A DNA stretch of 47,500 nt from Penaeus vannamei (lineage: Eukaryota; Arthropoda; Malacostraca; Decapoda; Penaeidae), in contig NC_091568.1 of assembly GCF_042767895.1 (NCBI RefSeq), positions 39,586,693 through 39,634,192 on the forward strand, written 5' to 3'. How positions within the stretch are numbered: the first letter of the stretch is position 1; each line of letters opens with the position of its first letter. This document shows, piece by piece, positions 25,369 to 36,587 of the stretch. A model generated the notes under the pieces. The model was not told the DNA's origin. It did not search any database and was given only the letters and a program-made list of their open reading frames with translations. Position numbers and translations under genes: made by a program.

Positions 25369-27661
25369 CAGTTGAACGTTGGTGGAGCTGCCGTATCATC
25401 TTCACCCTACGGATCTCCGTGGTGGTGGAGGCAGCCTTGAATGCACTCGGGTCATATTGGGTCAGGAGGTCAAAGGTTTTCACTCTTTCTTGAAAGAGAT
25501 GATCCAGTTTGGGGATGAGAGAGAGTTTGAGATAGAGAAACGGAGGAAAGAATATATACATTTAAAGAAAAGAAAGGTTACCCTAGTCAGGCTCACTTCT
25601 TCAGGGTAAATCAATAGAAAAAACACAAAGAAACGAGAGAGAAAAAAAAACGATAGTAAATTGGAGCAGATAAAGGCATAAGAAAAGGCAACCAGGCTCG
25701 AAGATCAGGTCAAGCCACCATCACCAGGATCACCACGTCAGACACGCTGGGGAAGTGGGCCTCTGCGTCGAGATCGAAGACTCGCCGGGCCCACGACTCC
25801 GCGCACTTACGACCCAAGGTTTCAAGGCAGCCAAAGTTCCCAGATGAAAACCACAACCACTGACCTATGACCTCCATTCTTGACCTGATTTGACCGCAGA
25901 GTGGCGCAAAAATGCAATCAAAATAGCGCAAGATAGGAAGGCTGCATAGCTGGACTAAGAAGTGTTCGATATACTGTACATGTGATATCCCCTAATCTAT
26001 ATAGTGGAAGAATGACCTCAATTAGAAAATAATTGTTTTCTCAGATAGGAAATGTCTAAATTTGTTTTTTATAATAAACCAATTGGTTGTTAAATCAGTG
26101 TGGTGATAGTGGATGCCGCTGAGATGATGCGTGCGTTGGGATGAGCCCTCTGGGAACTCGAGCAGCCCTCGGACGCCCGCGCCTCTCCTGAGGGAGGAGG
26201 ACCTCGGGAAGGGAGGGCTGCCGCCGGACTCAGAGCGGCTCACCTCGTAACGCGGTTCCCAAGAAGTGGTTCAAGTTTATCCGCTACCTAACCCCTTCTC
26301 TAGACGGACTTGCAAATGTTTGATAACCCTAAGGTCCCCATCGTGCCAGAGAGGTCACTTCCCCTCTGTTGACCCCCCCTCCCTTCCGGTAACCCTTCTC
26401 CAGCCGAGTCCAGCGCCCCTGGGCCGCGGCGGCGCTCGAGGAGGGCTCCAAGGTATACACGCTCTCTGGCATACTCTCCTTCCGTCTCAACTTTATCCTG
26501 CCGCTTCCAAAGAACACAAGGTATCTGTAAGCGGTCCTTGGAATCCATATCTTACAGCTCTGGTTCTCGGGTGGCCCACCAGCCTCATGGGGTGTCACAG
26601 GGCGCTCCGGGGTCCTCTCCGGACGGACGGGCGAGCCGGTCGACTCCTCCTGAAGCTGGTGAGCCGCCCTTATTTCAGATCCCATAGTAGGAGCATTCTA
26701 TGGTAGTGGACCCCACGTATGACTCCCCCCAACTGCCCCGAAGCACCACCACTGTTGTTGATTTTTCGTTTTTCTTTCAATATTATTCCTGATCTGCCAT
26801 TTTTCTGGTGTTTGTATTTTGAGCCCTCTTTCCCCTGGACTCTTCCTCGACCACGCCTTCCCCAGCCCCACACTTTGAACGACTACTACGACCTCCTCTT
26901 GGCCTCTTCTGCCGCAGTAGTTCTAACCCTCGAAGTATTATAACCAACTCTTTGGAACTACCTTCCTCCCTCTCCTCCCCCCGAGAACACCCCACCCCTC
27001 CCCTCCCCCCTTCTTCCCCCCTTCCTGCCTTCCTTTTTGCCAGATGCCAAAGTGTTTGCAAGGACCTCCAGTAGTAGCAGAGTTTTCCCCGTGTGGGCAG
27101 ATGGGGGGGGCAGCTACGGGTGATAGGAGTGAAAACCTTTTGGGTAACTTTTCTTCATATGATCCCCTACCTAATGTCATTCCAACTCCTACATGAATTA
27201 GAACTTTCCCAGGTTGAACAGCAATAAGGCATAACAGTTTATCAATACCATTGTAACTTTAGGATTTGTTTTTTGTTCACTTTGCATAATAACAGTTTCG
27301 AATATTAGCTCTTTACGATGCATTTCATAATATATTGTTGTTCAACTGTTCCCCATTATACATTCTCCTGTGTTAGTAAGTCAAGTGTGGGTACGATGTT
27401 CGAAGACCGTTGCTGGTGATAAAAGGTGCATCATTGCACTGCTGATATTGAGTGATATAAGGCCGAGGGGTTCCCCCAGGAGTTCCTATGGGGTTCCCCA
27501 GGAGTTCCGAAGTGTTCCCCAGGAGTTCGTGAAGGAGTCTCCGGGGTCCCCTAGGGGTTAGTCTTCCCCTTCTGTGACCACTGCTACCACCTGCTTCCAC
27601 AACCCACAACCATCGCCAAATCCAATGCCCGCTGCGCAGCCACCCAGTAGAAGAACAAAAA

Positions 27662-27692
<31 letters not shown>

Positions 27693-28250
27693 ACTTGTGC
27701 GCAAACGGACGGGGAGGAACAACAAACAAATGAGCAACGAATGATGCAGCTGCCGTGATCAGACTCCGTTTAGTTACGTCAAGCAAGTGGTGATGTTTGT
27801 GCCTGAAGCAAATTATACTGAAGCTTTACAAAGAATGTATATATTCGTTATTCTAGTGATTCATTAGTTACTACTAAGAACAATGGCCTGACTGAAGGAG
27901 GGAGGAAGGGACGTTAAAGAAAGCAGCTGGCGCGACAATTTTTTTCTCTCTCTCTCTTTTTTTTTGCATTCTGGAAGTAGTAGTGAAAATGGTGGCAGTA
28001 ATATGTGCTGGTAAACCTCAGCTGTGAGACACCGCGTGCGCTAGAGCTGACAGTATGCTCCTCAACATGCTATGCGGGAATTCGTTTTCAAACCGTCTTA
28101 TTCAAACCTGAACTTCATAACTATAAGATAATAAACCAGCACTGTTCTAAGTGCTGGATAATCCTCGGGTTGTTTCTTTTTGCCACATTTATTGGATGGT
28201 TTGAGATACCAATTCGGTGAGGTTGGTACCCCTGTGCGTGAAAATGGCGC
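25369..28250. other. Intergenic or 3' UTR region, no gene called
   Basis: Unique sequence. A GC-richer island at 26100-26720 has overlapping open frames on both strands, none with a recognised domain. Four imperfect 22-bp copies of GTTCCCCAGGAGTTC lie at about 27469-27555. Confidence 0.6.
26073..26078 (+). promoter_or_regulatory. Possible poly(A) signal AATAAA
   Basis: AATAAA is followed by GT-rich sequence (TTGGTTGTTAAATCAGTGTGGTG), about 700 nt after the stop of the candidate alternative Shaker terminal exon. The position would suit a 3' end of that isoform. Confidence 0.3.
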
Positions 28251-31200
28251 AGAATAAAAATATTTATATATTAATTAAAAAACACACACAAGAACTGAAG
28301 AAAACAAACAAAAAGTAATGTCAAATCAAAGAAGTCACAATCCTCAAGTATCTTTGTGAGAATGAGATGCCAATAGTTCCACAAGACATCGTGAGGTAAC
28401 TGCAAGTACTCATGCCTGGGTCATGAAGATGATTTCAGGCGGTACATTTTAACGGGGAAGACTGAAGACAACGTGAACACAGGCGATCAGTAGTGATAGG
28501 TTTACGATGGACGTCCAGATACGAAACAGGATGGCTTAGTGAAAAAAAGGCTATGAACTTCTATAAATAAATATATATATATATATACAATAACGTTGCA
28601 ATGCTTCAGGGCCTATAAGGCAGGAGAGTGCAAAATGGAAAAAAGGATAAAGCGAAGGAAGTGTTATGTATGTTACGAAGAAAGTGGAAAGCGAAGCATG
28701 GAGGAATTACACAGAGTTATATATGTATAGATAAAATATATAACTTGTCAAGAAAGGTATTTTGTCAAGACTGATCAGGAAAACGTTAGCAGAGATATGG
28801 ATACACGAAAAGAACAGAAAATAAAGGGGCAGATAAAAGGAAATAAACACAAAAAAGTAATAAGTATAAAACAAAGAAAATACAGAGCAAGAAAACAATC
28901 ATTGGCAAGTCCCACACACACGAAAAAATAATGCTAATAAACCCAAAAAAATATAATGAAATAAACATTTACCAGAGTAGCAGAAATGGGTGTAGTTTCC
29001 GTCAAAGGCACAAGTCACACGTGAGAGCCTCATCCCCTCTCCGATATAAGATGTGCCGCCCTATCACTCAGGGAGGATGCTACTATCATTACAAAAAAAA
29101 TACTTAAAAAAACATCGGATTTTTAAATTTCAGGAGGTTCCCTTTTTTTGGAAATTGTTCTCAAGGCGCCCCCTCGCCCCACTTCCCTCTCTCCCCTTCT
29201 CTCTCTAGGCCTTGGGGACTTGACCTCTTGAGATCGCTGAAATTGGTGAAGATTTGACCCTAAAGCCCCTTCAGTGCTTCGTAAGAACTCTCGGAGATTA
29301 TGTCAGGTTTCTTTTTCGAAAGTAGACATTTTTAACCCTTTCGGACGAAGAAGCTTTGTAAGATATCCAACCTCGTGTAATTCAAACAATTTTCAATCTT
29401 TGACGGTACTTCCTACCGATGTAAGCTTGGCATTTTCTTTTCTTTTTCTCCGATTTTGGATAGAAAACTTGATATTAGTGAGTGGGAAAAATACCTCTGC
29501 TTGGTTTATCAATAACATGCTCTAGAAACTAGCCTATCGTAAAAAATAAACCCAAGTATATAATCTCTCAGTGTTCTTACGCTGACAAGGCATAACCCCT
29601 AAGCCCATCTTGTGCACACTGTCCGAGCACGGGATGCTTAAGGAGGGCCACTGACGCAGGCAGCTGGAATGGACGCCGTAAGGAATCGAGTAAGACTAGC
29701 AGAAGCTTTGAATCTACAGTAAAGAGGAAAACAGACCAGTAGTGAAATTAAAATACAAGTGAAAAAAAATATGAAATAATAACAATAATAATAATGTTCA
29801 AGTATTTAGCTTGTCAGACTTAAATGATATTTAAAGTACACATAATTAAAACTGCCCATTCATCACTTAACCTGCATAGACAATTCAGGAGGTATCAGCT
29901 ACCGAGGTGTACGAAATATAAAAAAAAAGACACGTTTTGTGTTCATATCACAACCTTTCACCCTTTTGCCTTTGCATCGTTTATAGCCATATTTCCTAAG
30001 TGATGATGTTGGATTGTCTAAACATATCGTTCATTCAAAATATGAAGCCTTGTCCTTTGTGTGAATCATCCTCACTTATTACATTTTGAAGTTTGTGTCC
30101 TCTTTCATCATTCTTCTTTGTGCTGCTTCTTCTTCAGTCATAACTTCAGCCAGACATCTACAGTGTAAATAATAATGGTTTAAGTAAGTGGATGACTGTA
30201 CCCGGTGCTAAATTTCCTTTACAGTCAAGGAAGAGGAAATAAATACAAAAAATATGATGAGTAAAAAAAAAAAAAAAAAAATTGCAAAAAAATATGAGGT
30301 TTAGGTCACTTGTGTCCCATGTTATCTGCAGGTACTGTAGTGCAAGACAGAAATTCAGCCTAGGTCATCCAAGCGAAATGTTAGATCAGGTCAGGCAAAT
30401 TTGTAGAGCAAATCATAGAAAACTTGTATGTATAGCTAGGAATGGAGAAAAACAAACAAACACAAGAAACGGACGAAAAACACATGCTAAAGAGAAGATG
30501 GAAGCCAAGGAGATCGGTTGTTCCAATGGTGTTGTGTATTCATTGCTGGATAAGGGTGAGACTCGGGCAAGACAGGCACTTGAGGTTTTAAATGATTTTC
30601 TTAAATTATAACTGACTACCTCCCTCTGTATTGTACATGTAAGACAGTAGAAACTACAGCTAGTTATCTTCACTTGCCAAGCTCATACTAGTGTACAGGT
30701 GACAAGAAAAATATTGATAACACGAAATAAAATAGACCATTAGAAAACCAATGTAAAACATCCACAAATCTTCCTCCACTCTGCTTCAGCCAAATTGAGG
30801 AAAAAAACTGTGAACTATCATCACAGACATGCTAGAAAAGTTCATGAGAAAAGTCAAATAGGAAGAAAGATTATGGAGAAGGACTGCATAGGACCTAGGC
30901 AAATATCGCAAACATCTCCCCGACTAGTTTGTAGGTGATGGTTATCATGCCTATGAATAAGAGTCTAGTTTAGAGAGATAGAATACCAAGTGAGTAATTA
31001 CCCAAATTGATCAGCATTATGATAATTTAAATAGGATGATGAAATTTGTGACAGTTCGCCTCTCCAAGATCTGATAAAGTGCATTGCTTCATTATAATTG
31101 AAGAAATGCAGTCATGTTTTTATATGTTTCTTTCTAAAGGCCTGTATATATTCTGTAAATAATTGACTGATTGTTTGTTTTACATTAAGCCTGTTTATTG

Positions 31201-33803
31201 TTGACGGTTTGAGAATCTTAGATAATTATTTTCTCTTGTTGCTGCATGAGAACTTTGAACAACTCTTAACCCATCAGGTTTTGTAGGTGTGGCCTCTTCC
31301 TCGTACTGCTTGTGATTGGCTTACTGGGAGAGGGCCCCACCAATCAGAACTTAGAGTGGGCTGCCCGTCCCAAGGTGTCCAAATGCAGTCTCAAGTTTCC
31401 TAATCAACTCTCCCCTTCTTGAGCACTATGAAGTAGGCACCAACAAGAGGGGCGGGCAACCCAACCATTTGCTTCATACTTTATCTAGGAAGAACCTCTA
31501 GAGCATTATTTGCTTGCTAGATTACAAAAAATATTGGAATAAATGACCACTAAACATTTCAGACGGCCGTAGTTCCTCAAAATGCTGTAACCTCTTCAGC
31601 TATTTATGACTCAGCTTAATCTAGAGAGACAATGTAGTTGATCCAAGACTGGGGTAGTTCACTGTGGAGTGATCAGCTATTTTGATCCTCAGATGGTATT
31701 TCAATAAGGCTAATTTTCTGTGTTGTGAATATGAAAATCAGCTTTATAGGAGTGCCATGCAAGGCTCAAAGTCGCTGCTCAGGTCACAAATCTTGTTGGT
31801 AGATTCTTCTGTTGCATCATACATCAAACCAGTTTTTGGTACTTTGTCTTGATATGTGACGAGATCAGTCATTATGAGCCTTAAGTGGGATCTCCAATGG
31901 GGTTCATTTTCCTAAACGACAACACACAAGAAGGTGATCCTTTTGTGAAAGCGCCGCCTGATGCTCCATAACGCAGGTCGCGTCACTAAAGTGCAGCGGT
32001 AAAACTTCTTCACTTGAGTCTTTCTCTCCATTGTCTCTTTACATAATAAGGTGCCATGTACTCCCAAGTTTATCTTACTGGCTCCCTCTTCCCCCCCCCT
32101 CTTTATTATATTGTATCTATGTTACTTTGCTTCAAACAGTTTTCTTTGTCCACTCAAGGAAAGAAAATATTGTTAGCAAACTGCAGCTACCAATGACTAT
32201 GCCAACTCTTTCCATTCTTTTCAGAATTATTCGTAGTGGTATAGGGTTTCAAATTATTGAGACTTTCTCCATTTAACTTTATGATGACTGCCTGTTAATG
32301 TATATAATACAAATAAAAGTTGTTGGTTAAATAATGTAACAACAATTCATCGTCATCCATTCCAAATCAAAATGAAGGCAGATGAGCTGTAATTAAGAGA
32401 TACTAGGCAACTTAATTCCAGGTATTATTGATTAGGCTCTCCCTTTCCATATTTACCCCTCCTACCCCTCAATTACCTGAGGGATGGGAGAGAGACAGCG
32501 GCAACCCACACACATAACCTGGGGCACGAGTTTCACATTGTAGTCAAGAGAAGCTCATCCTCACAAGAAAATGGAGGGGGTTCCTTGCGCTGCCTGTCTG
32601 TCTCCCAGCTCTCGTATCTGCTTCAGAATCGGAGACATCAATGGGTTCCCAGAGTCGCAAAAAAAGAAAAAAGAAAAAAAGTTTCCAGGGGAAGACAGGA
32701 AGCAAACGTGGCACCACTTTGGTTCCGATGCTTCCTGCTTTCTCCTCCTAATGATTGTGTACCAACCATTGCATGTCTCTGTATTAATATGGTAAATAAG
32801 AGAACCTCACCTGTTATGGATATTTAATTTTAGCATGTTTCTTTATATGGAATCACCTCTTTATAATAGCATATATAAGGAATTGAGGTATTTAAATTCA
32901 TTAAAAAATAAATAACAATAATTATTATAATAATAATAATAATAAACTTAAACCTCATTAAACATTTAGGTCAAACATTCTGCTAAAAAATCACCTGGGA
33001 ACTGATCATTTATTAAATCAAGTCAATACTTATAGGGTATTTACTGAAATTTGTTCCATTTTGTTTATTTTCTTGGGGCACATTACTGGACCATTGTGCT
33101 TCAATTGCTTTCATGTTTGTATCCACTAGAGCATGAGGGCCGCGTGCAACTTTTCTTGCTGCTGCAACATCCATCAAGGCTGAATTTCTGGCATTTTTTT
33201 TATTCTTTATTTATTTATCATTATTTATTTTTTTGTCTCTCAAAGCGTAGAATATCAACCTTAATTCAGGATCGCGGCTTGAACGGCGCTGGCCCTAACG
33301 CTTTATCAATAATCAGTGGCATATTCAGGTGTTTGAGGATAATTATTTTGGATGGCTTCTAAGCAATCTATTAGTTGTAATCATAAAGACACAAGTTAAT
33401 AAACATGTAGATTGACTAATTATTTATGGGAGGGAACTTAAATATTAACTAAAAGAATGATTAAATTGCAGGCAAAATTGACCATAATAAAAATAAAAAA
33501 AGAAACCCTAAAATGGTTTTCAAATTTCCACTGATCTACTTCAAATTCCATGTAATAATATGCCAGGATTTGCCACTCGAGAGATAAAGACAACACAAAC
33601 AGTAAATATAATAAAAAAAATATGAATTAATACGAATATCTTAAGCGCATCCCATTCAGCCATTTCAGCCATTAAACCTGTGCCTTCTATCCAAAGCTTC
33701 CACGGAGCGATTCAGCGGCCGAGCTCTCAGACAGCACCCGAGAGAAAGCAAAATGTTCAGCAATCAGTCATCGCGATTCTTTCTTCACACTGTAATATCC
33801 AAA
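28251..33803. other. Unique AT-rich intergenic region, no gene called
   Basis: Largely free of long repeats, in contrast to the rest of the window. Short open frames, such as 109 codons at 30282-30611 on +, have no recognised features. No tRNA or rRNA signature seen. Confidence 0.6.
31313..31346. promoter_or_regulatory. Inverted CCAAT-box pair (TGATTGG ... CCAATCA)
   Basis: There are perfect 7-bp inverted copies, 31313-31319 and 31340-31346, separated by 20 bp in a GC-richer island. Both match the NF-Y core (CCAATCA). No transcription start can be tied to it, so function is speculative. Confidence 0.25.
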
Positions 33804-34149
33804 TCAGCTTACAGATCTTGACCGCTCAAGCCCTTTTGCCATCTCTTGGGTGGTGTCTGAGGGATTCTGGCCGCGAGCCTTGTTCAACATGTCCATGAAC
33901 ACATTTTTAGCCTTCAGGAATCTACAGCTTATTAAACAATATGCATGCAAAAAGTAAAAAAAGTTAACAAAATATTTTAGAAAATACCCCCCCTCAAAAA
34001 AAAACTTAAAAAAAATAAAAAGAAAAGAAAAAGAACAAAAAAAATAAATAATAATAATCAAATACATCAAAGGAGCCTCTATATGGGCCAAGACTTTCTC
34101 TTTGGACATGTTGAACCTGGCCCTGACTTTCGTCAACGTTCCACTAACC
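33804..34149 (-). CDS. Possible two-exon coding fragment, unknown product (low confidence)
   Basis: On the minus strand an acceptor behind a pyrimidine tract (CTCTCCCATCACACAG) precedes 34149-34066, which reads VSGTLTKVRARFNMSKEKVL and AHIEAPL. A possible donor GTATTT follows at 34065. A second segment, 33921-33804, after GCTGTAG, reads FLKAKNVFMDMLNKARGQNP, SDTTQEMAKGLERSRSVS, stop. The two join in phase (AT plus A gives Ile). Composition looks protein-like and non-repetitive, but I do not recognise the family and see no upstream exons. It lies 1.6 kb beyond the kinesin stop on the same strand, and the phase is incompatible with splicing from the kinesin's last exon. It could be the 3' end of a separate gene, a pseudogene fragment or chance. 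Confidence 0.25.
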
Positions 34150-35779
34150 CTGTGTGATGGGAGAGCAGAGCTGCAACTCTATAGGTGACGAGGTATGCGA
34201 GAGTACAAGCCTGGGTTGCTGTGTCAGGTACTTGCATTGCCTGCGACTGGGGTGAATGCCCGTGCCTGACGCGCCCCCCGGGCTTCAACATCATTCATCC
34301 CCGTCACATCATTTGTTTTGCTAGATTAAATATGGCTGTTAAGTCTATGTTTACAGTCTTTGCCTTCAGGTTATAAGATTTTCAGGTGACGTTCTCTGTA
34401 TTGAAGAAAAGTACTAGGTATTTAACATTTCTTCCTTGCTATTAAGGTCCATTGTTGTATAAGATTATGAAAAGATTTGGACCTTGGTAGCTGCAGGATG
34501 GACTGGATTCATTGAATCCCCTCATTATTTTGATCTTGTATCAAAGTGTGTGCTTTTTCATGCCAATAAACTAAGAAACCAGTTAAGATTTTGTTTATCT
34601 AAACATCCTGGATGATAAAACAAAAAACAACAAAAGTTGAAGATACAATTCAATCCTTTATTATATCCATGTGTGATTTAGACAACTTTACAGGTTGAAA
34701 GAATCGGTATAAATTTCTTTGTCTAGTGTCAAAAAGAGACAGAATAGGAAGCAAGGATAATTTTATACAAAAATGACTACTTGGCTTCTATATTTCAAAA
34801 AACATCCAAAATTAGTTATTTTTGCTCTAGGGAACACCAAGCTAAGCAATTATACATATATATACACTTTCCTTTATGATCAGAAAGATGATGTGGTCAT
34901 ATTTGTTCCTTAAATGTATGAAAGCAGATATAAAGAGATCATTTATGTAATTAATATTTCTATTACTATTCTATAATAAAAATGAATCTTACCTCCTAAC
35001 AGAGAAAAGAGAACAATCAAGTATCAAATATGACAGTAAAACAGATGCATGACTAAGATAATAGTCACCTGTAATTCAAATTTTAAAAAGAAAGAAAGAA
35101 AAAGAAAAAGAAAAACAACATTCTCCTCATCTTCCTATGTGAGTTTATAAATCACCCATTCATGAACATACACACATACTGCCACTCTTTACAAGTAATA
35201 AAACAGAGTATTGAAGAAGAGATACTGTAAAATACAAGCTATATACACATCCGAACCATTCTCTACTTATTTCTTTTTTGATGAAATATTCTGTTAAACT
35301 CTCTACTTTAAGCTAAAAGTATAAATAAAATGCTCCCATAACCTTAGCAGAAAGTTGTTATTGAATTATTTAAAAAGTTTCTTGGCTCTTCTATGAAAAA
35401 ATATATAAAGTAATCATTCACAATCTGTTAAATCTACAGAAACAATGAATTTCTTAACATCTAGTGAAAGCTAACAACATTTGCACTGCAAGTGGTTGCA
35501 TTGCCACCATACCTACTAAGATTAAACAAAGTATGTATAGAAGCATTTACTATAAACGGTGGAGAAACACTACACATGTAGAGTAAAAAAAAAAAAAGAA
35601 AAGATAGGGGGGGGAGGGGGGGAAGACAGAAGTAAAGGTAAAAATAATGAAGGTTTTTAAGGCATCGCTCATAAATGAACCAAATTACCTTTCTCCCAAC
35701 TTCAATCAGACTGTGTTCATAATTAAGATCAACAACAGTGATAACCCAAACAATACAAGCTTCACCAACATACATGGCC
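34150..35779. other. Probable KIFC1 3' UTR and downstream flank
   Basis: AT-rich unique sequence on the 3' side of the kinesin gene. No coding exon recognised apart from the candidate fragment ending at 34149. Confidence 0.55.
34657..34662 (-). promoter_or_regulatory. Possible poly(A) signal AATAAA for the kinesin gene
   Basis: TTTATT on the + strand reads AATAAA on the minus strand, about 1.1 kb past the KIFC1 stop. I saw no closer canonical hexamer on that strand. If used, the transcript would have a 3' UTR of roughly 1.1 kb. Confidence 0.25.
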
Positions 35780-35977
35780 TTATTTCCTGATCTGTTTTGT
35801 TGCGGTTCCAATGTGGCACTGGTTGACCTTCGTTGCGAAGCGGAGGGAGTTCAAGGTCTCGCCGAAGCACATTTCCAAGGGGGACACATTGACGAACATG
35901 AGTGTCTTGGAATTGCCACCGAGAGAGTTTTGTAGAAGGTGGGTCAGTTTGGAGTTGCGATACGGGATGTGACTTTG
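35780..35977 (-). CDS. KIFC1: KIFC1 terminal coding exon (end of motor, stop)
   Basis: This exon is 198 nt including TAA at 35782-35780. The acceptor CACTTACAG ends at 35978. It encodes QSHIPYRNSKLTHLLQNSLG, GNSKTLMFVNVSPLEMCFGE, TLNSLRFATKVNQCHIGTAT and KQIRK. IPYRNSKLT-LLQ-SLGG-SKTLM closes the motor fold. The RFA-KVNQC-IGTA ending is typical of KIFC1. Confidence 0.97.
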   Translation of the reverse strand, partial: QSHIPYRNSKLTHLLQNSLGGNSKTLMFVNVSPLEMCFGETLNSLRFATKVNQCHIGTATKQIRK

Positions 35978-36543
35978 CTGTAAGTGGAGAAAAGGTTATT
36001 AGAATATACAAAGAATATTCATTGCCGTAAACATGGTCATAATAATACTTCTATACCTATTACACGCACAAACTGAATTCCTCCCTGCCCTGAGAAGGCA
36101 ATACTTTATTGGTTTTGTGTTTTTTTTTTAATAAATAGTAGTCAAGGTTAATTTTAAAGACTAGAAGGACAGATTAATGTATGGAGAACACACAAAAGAT
36201 ATTAATATTTCACAATTAATTTTACTGTTCCTTTGTAGGTAAGAACAAAAGTTTTAAATTTTTATGGTGTCAAGGGTGAGCTTTAAAATAGTTCTAATGT
36301 GATAACGGTACAATAGCTAACAAATTTCTATGACCATTATAGATTTTACATCATCAGCTCCCTAAGATATTTTAGGATATGGGCAAAAGGTGCTCTAGAA
36401 ATGGCTTTCCTCATTCCACAGATAGAGTGCCAAGGCTTTATCTGAAAGGCGATATGATCCCTATATTTTGCATGCCTTTTTATGTATCAAAATTTAATAA
36501 TAATAATAATTGTAATAATAACAACAATAACAATAATAATAAT

Positions 36544-36587
<44 letters not shown>

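Noticed and set aside
30282..30611. 109-codon + strand open frame
   Set aside because: No recognisable motif, no good start context or splice sites, and ordinary AT-rich intergenic composition.
33255..33310. tRNA-like GTTCAAGCC on the minus strand
   Set aside because: The flanking 5-bp stems do not pair and no A box or acceptor stem is visible.
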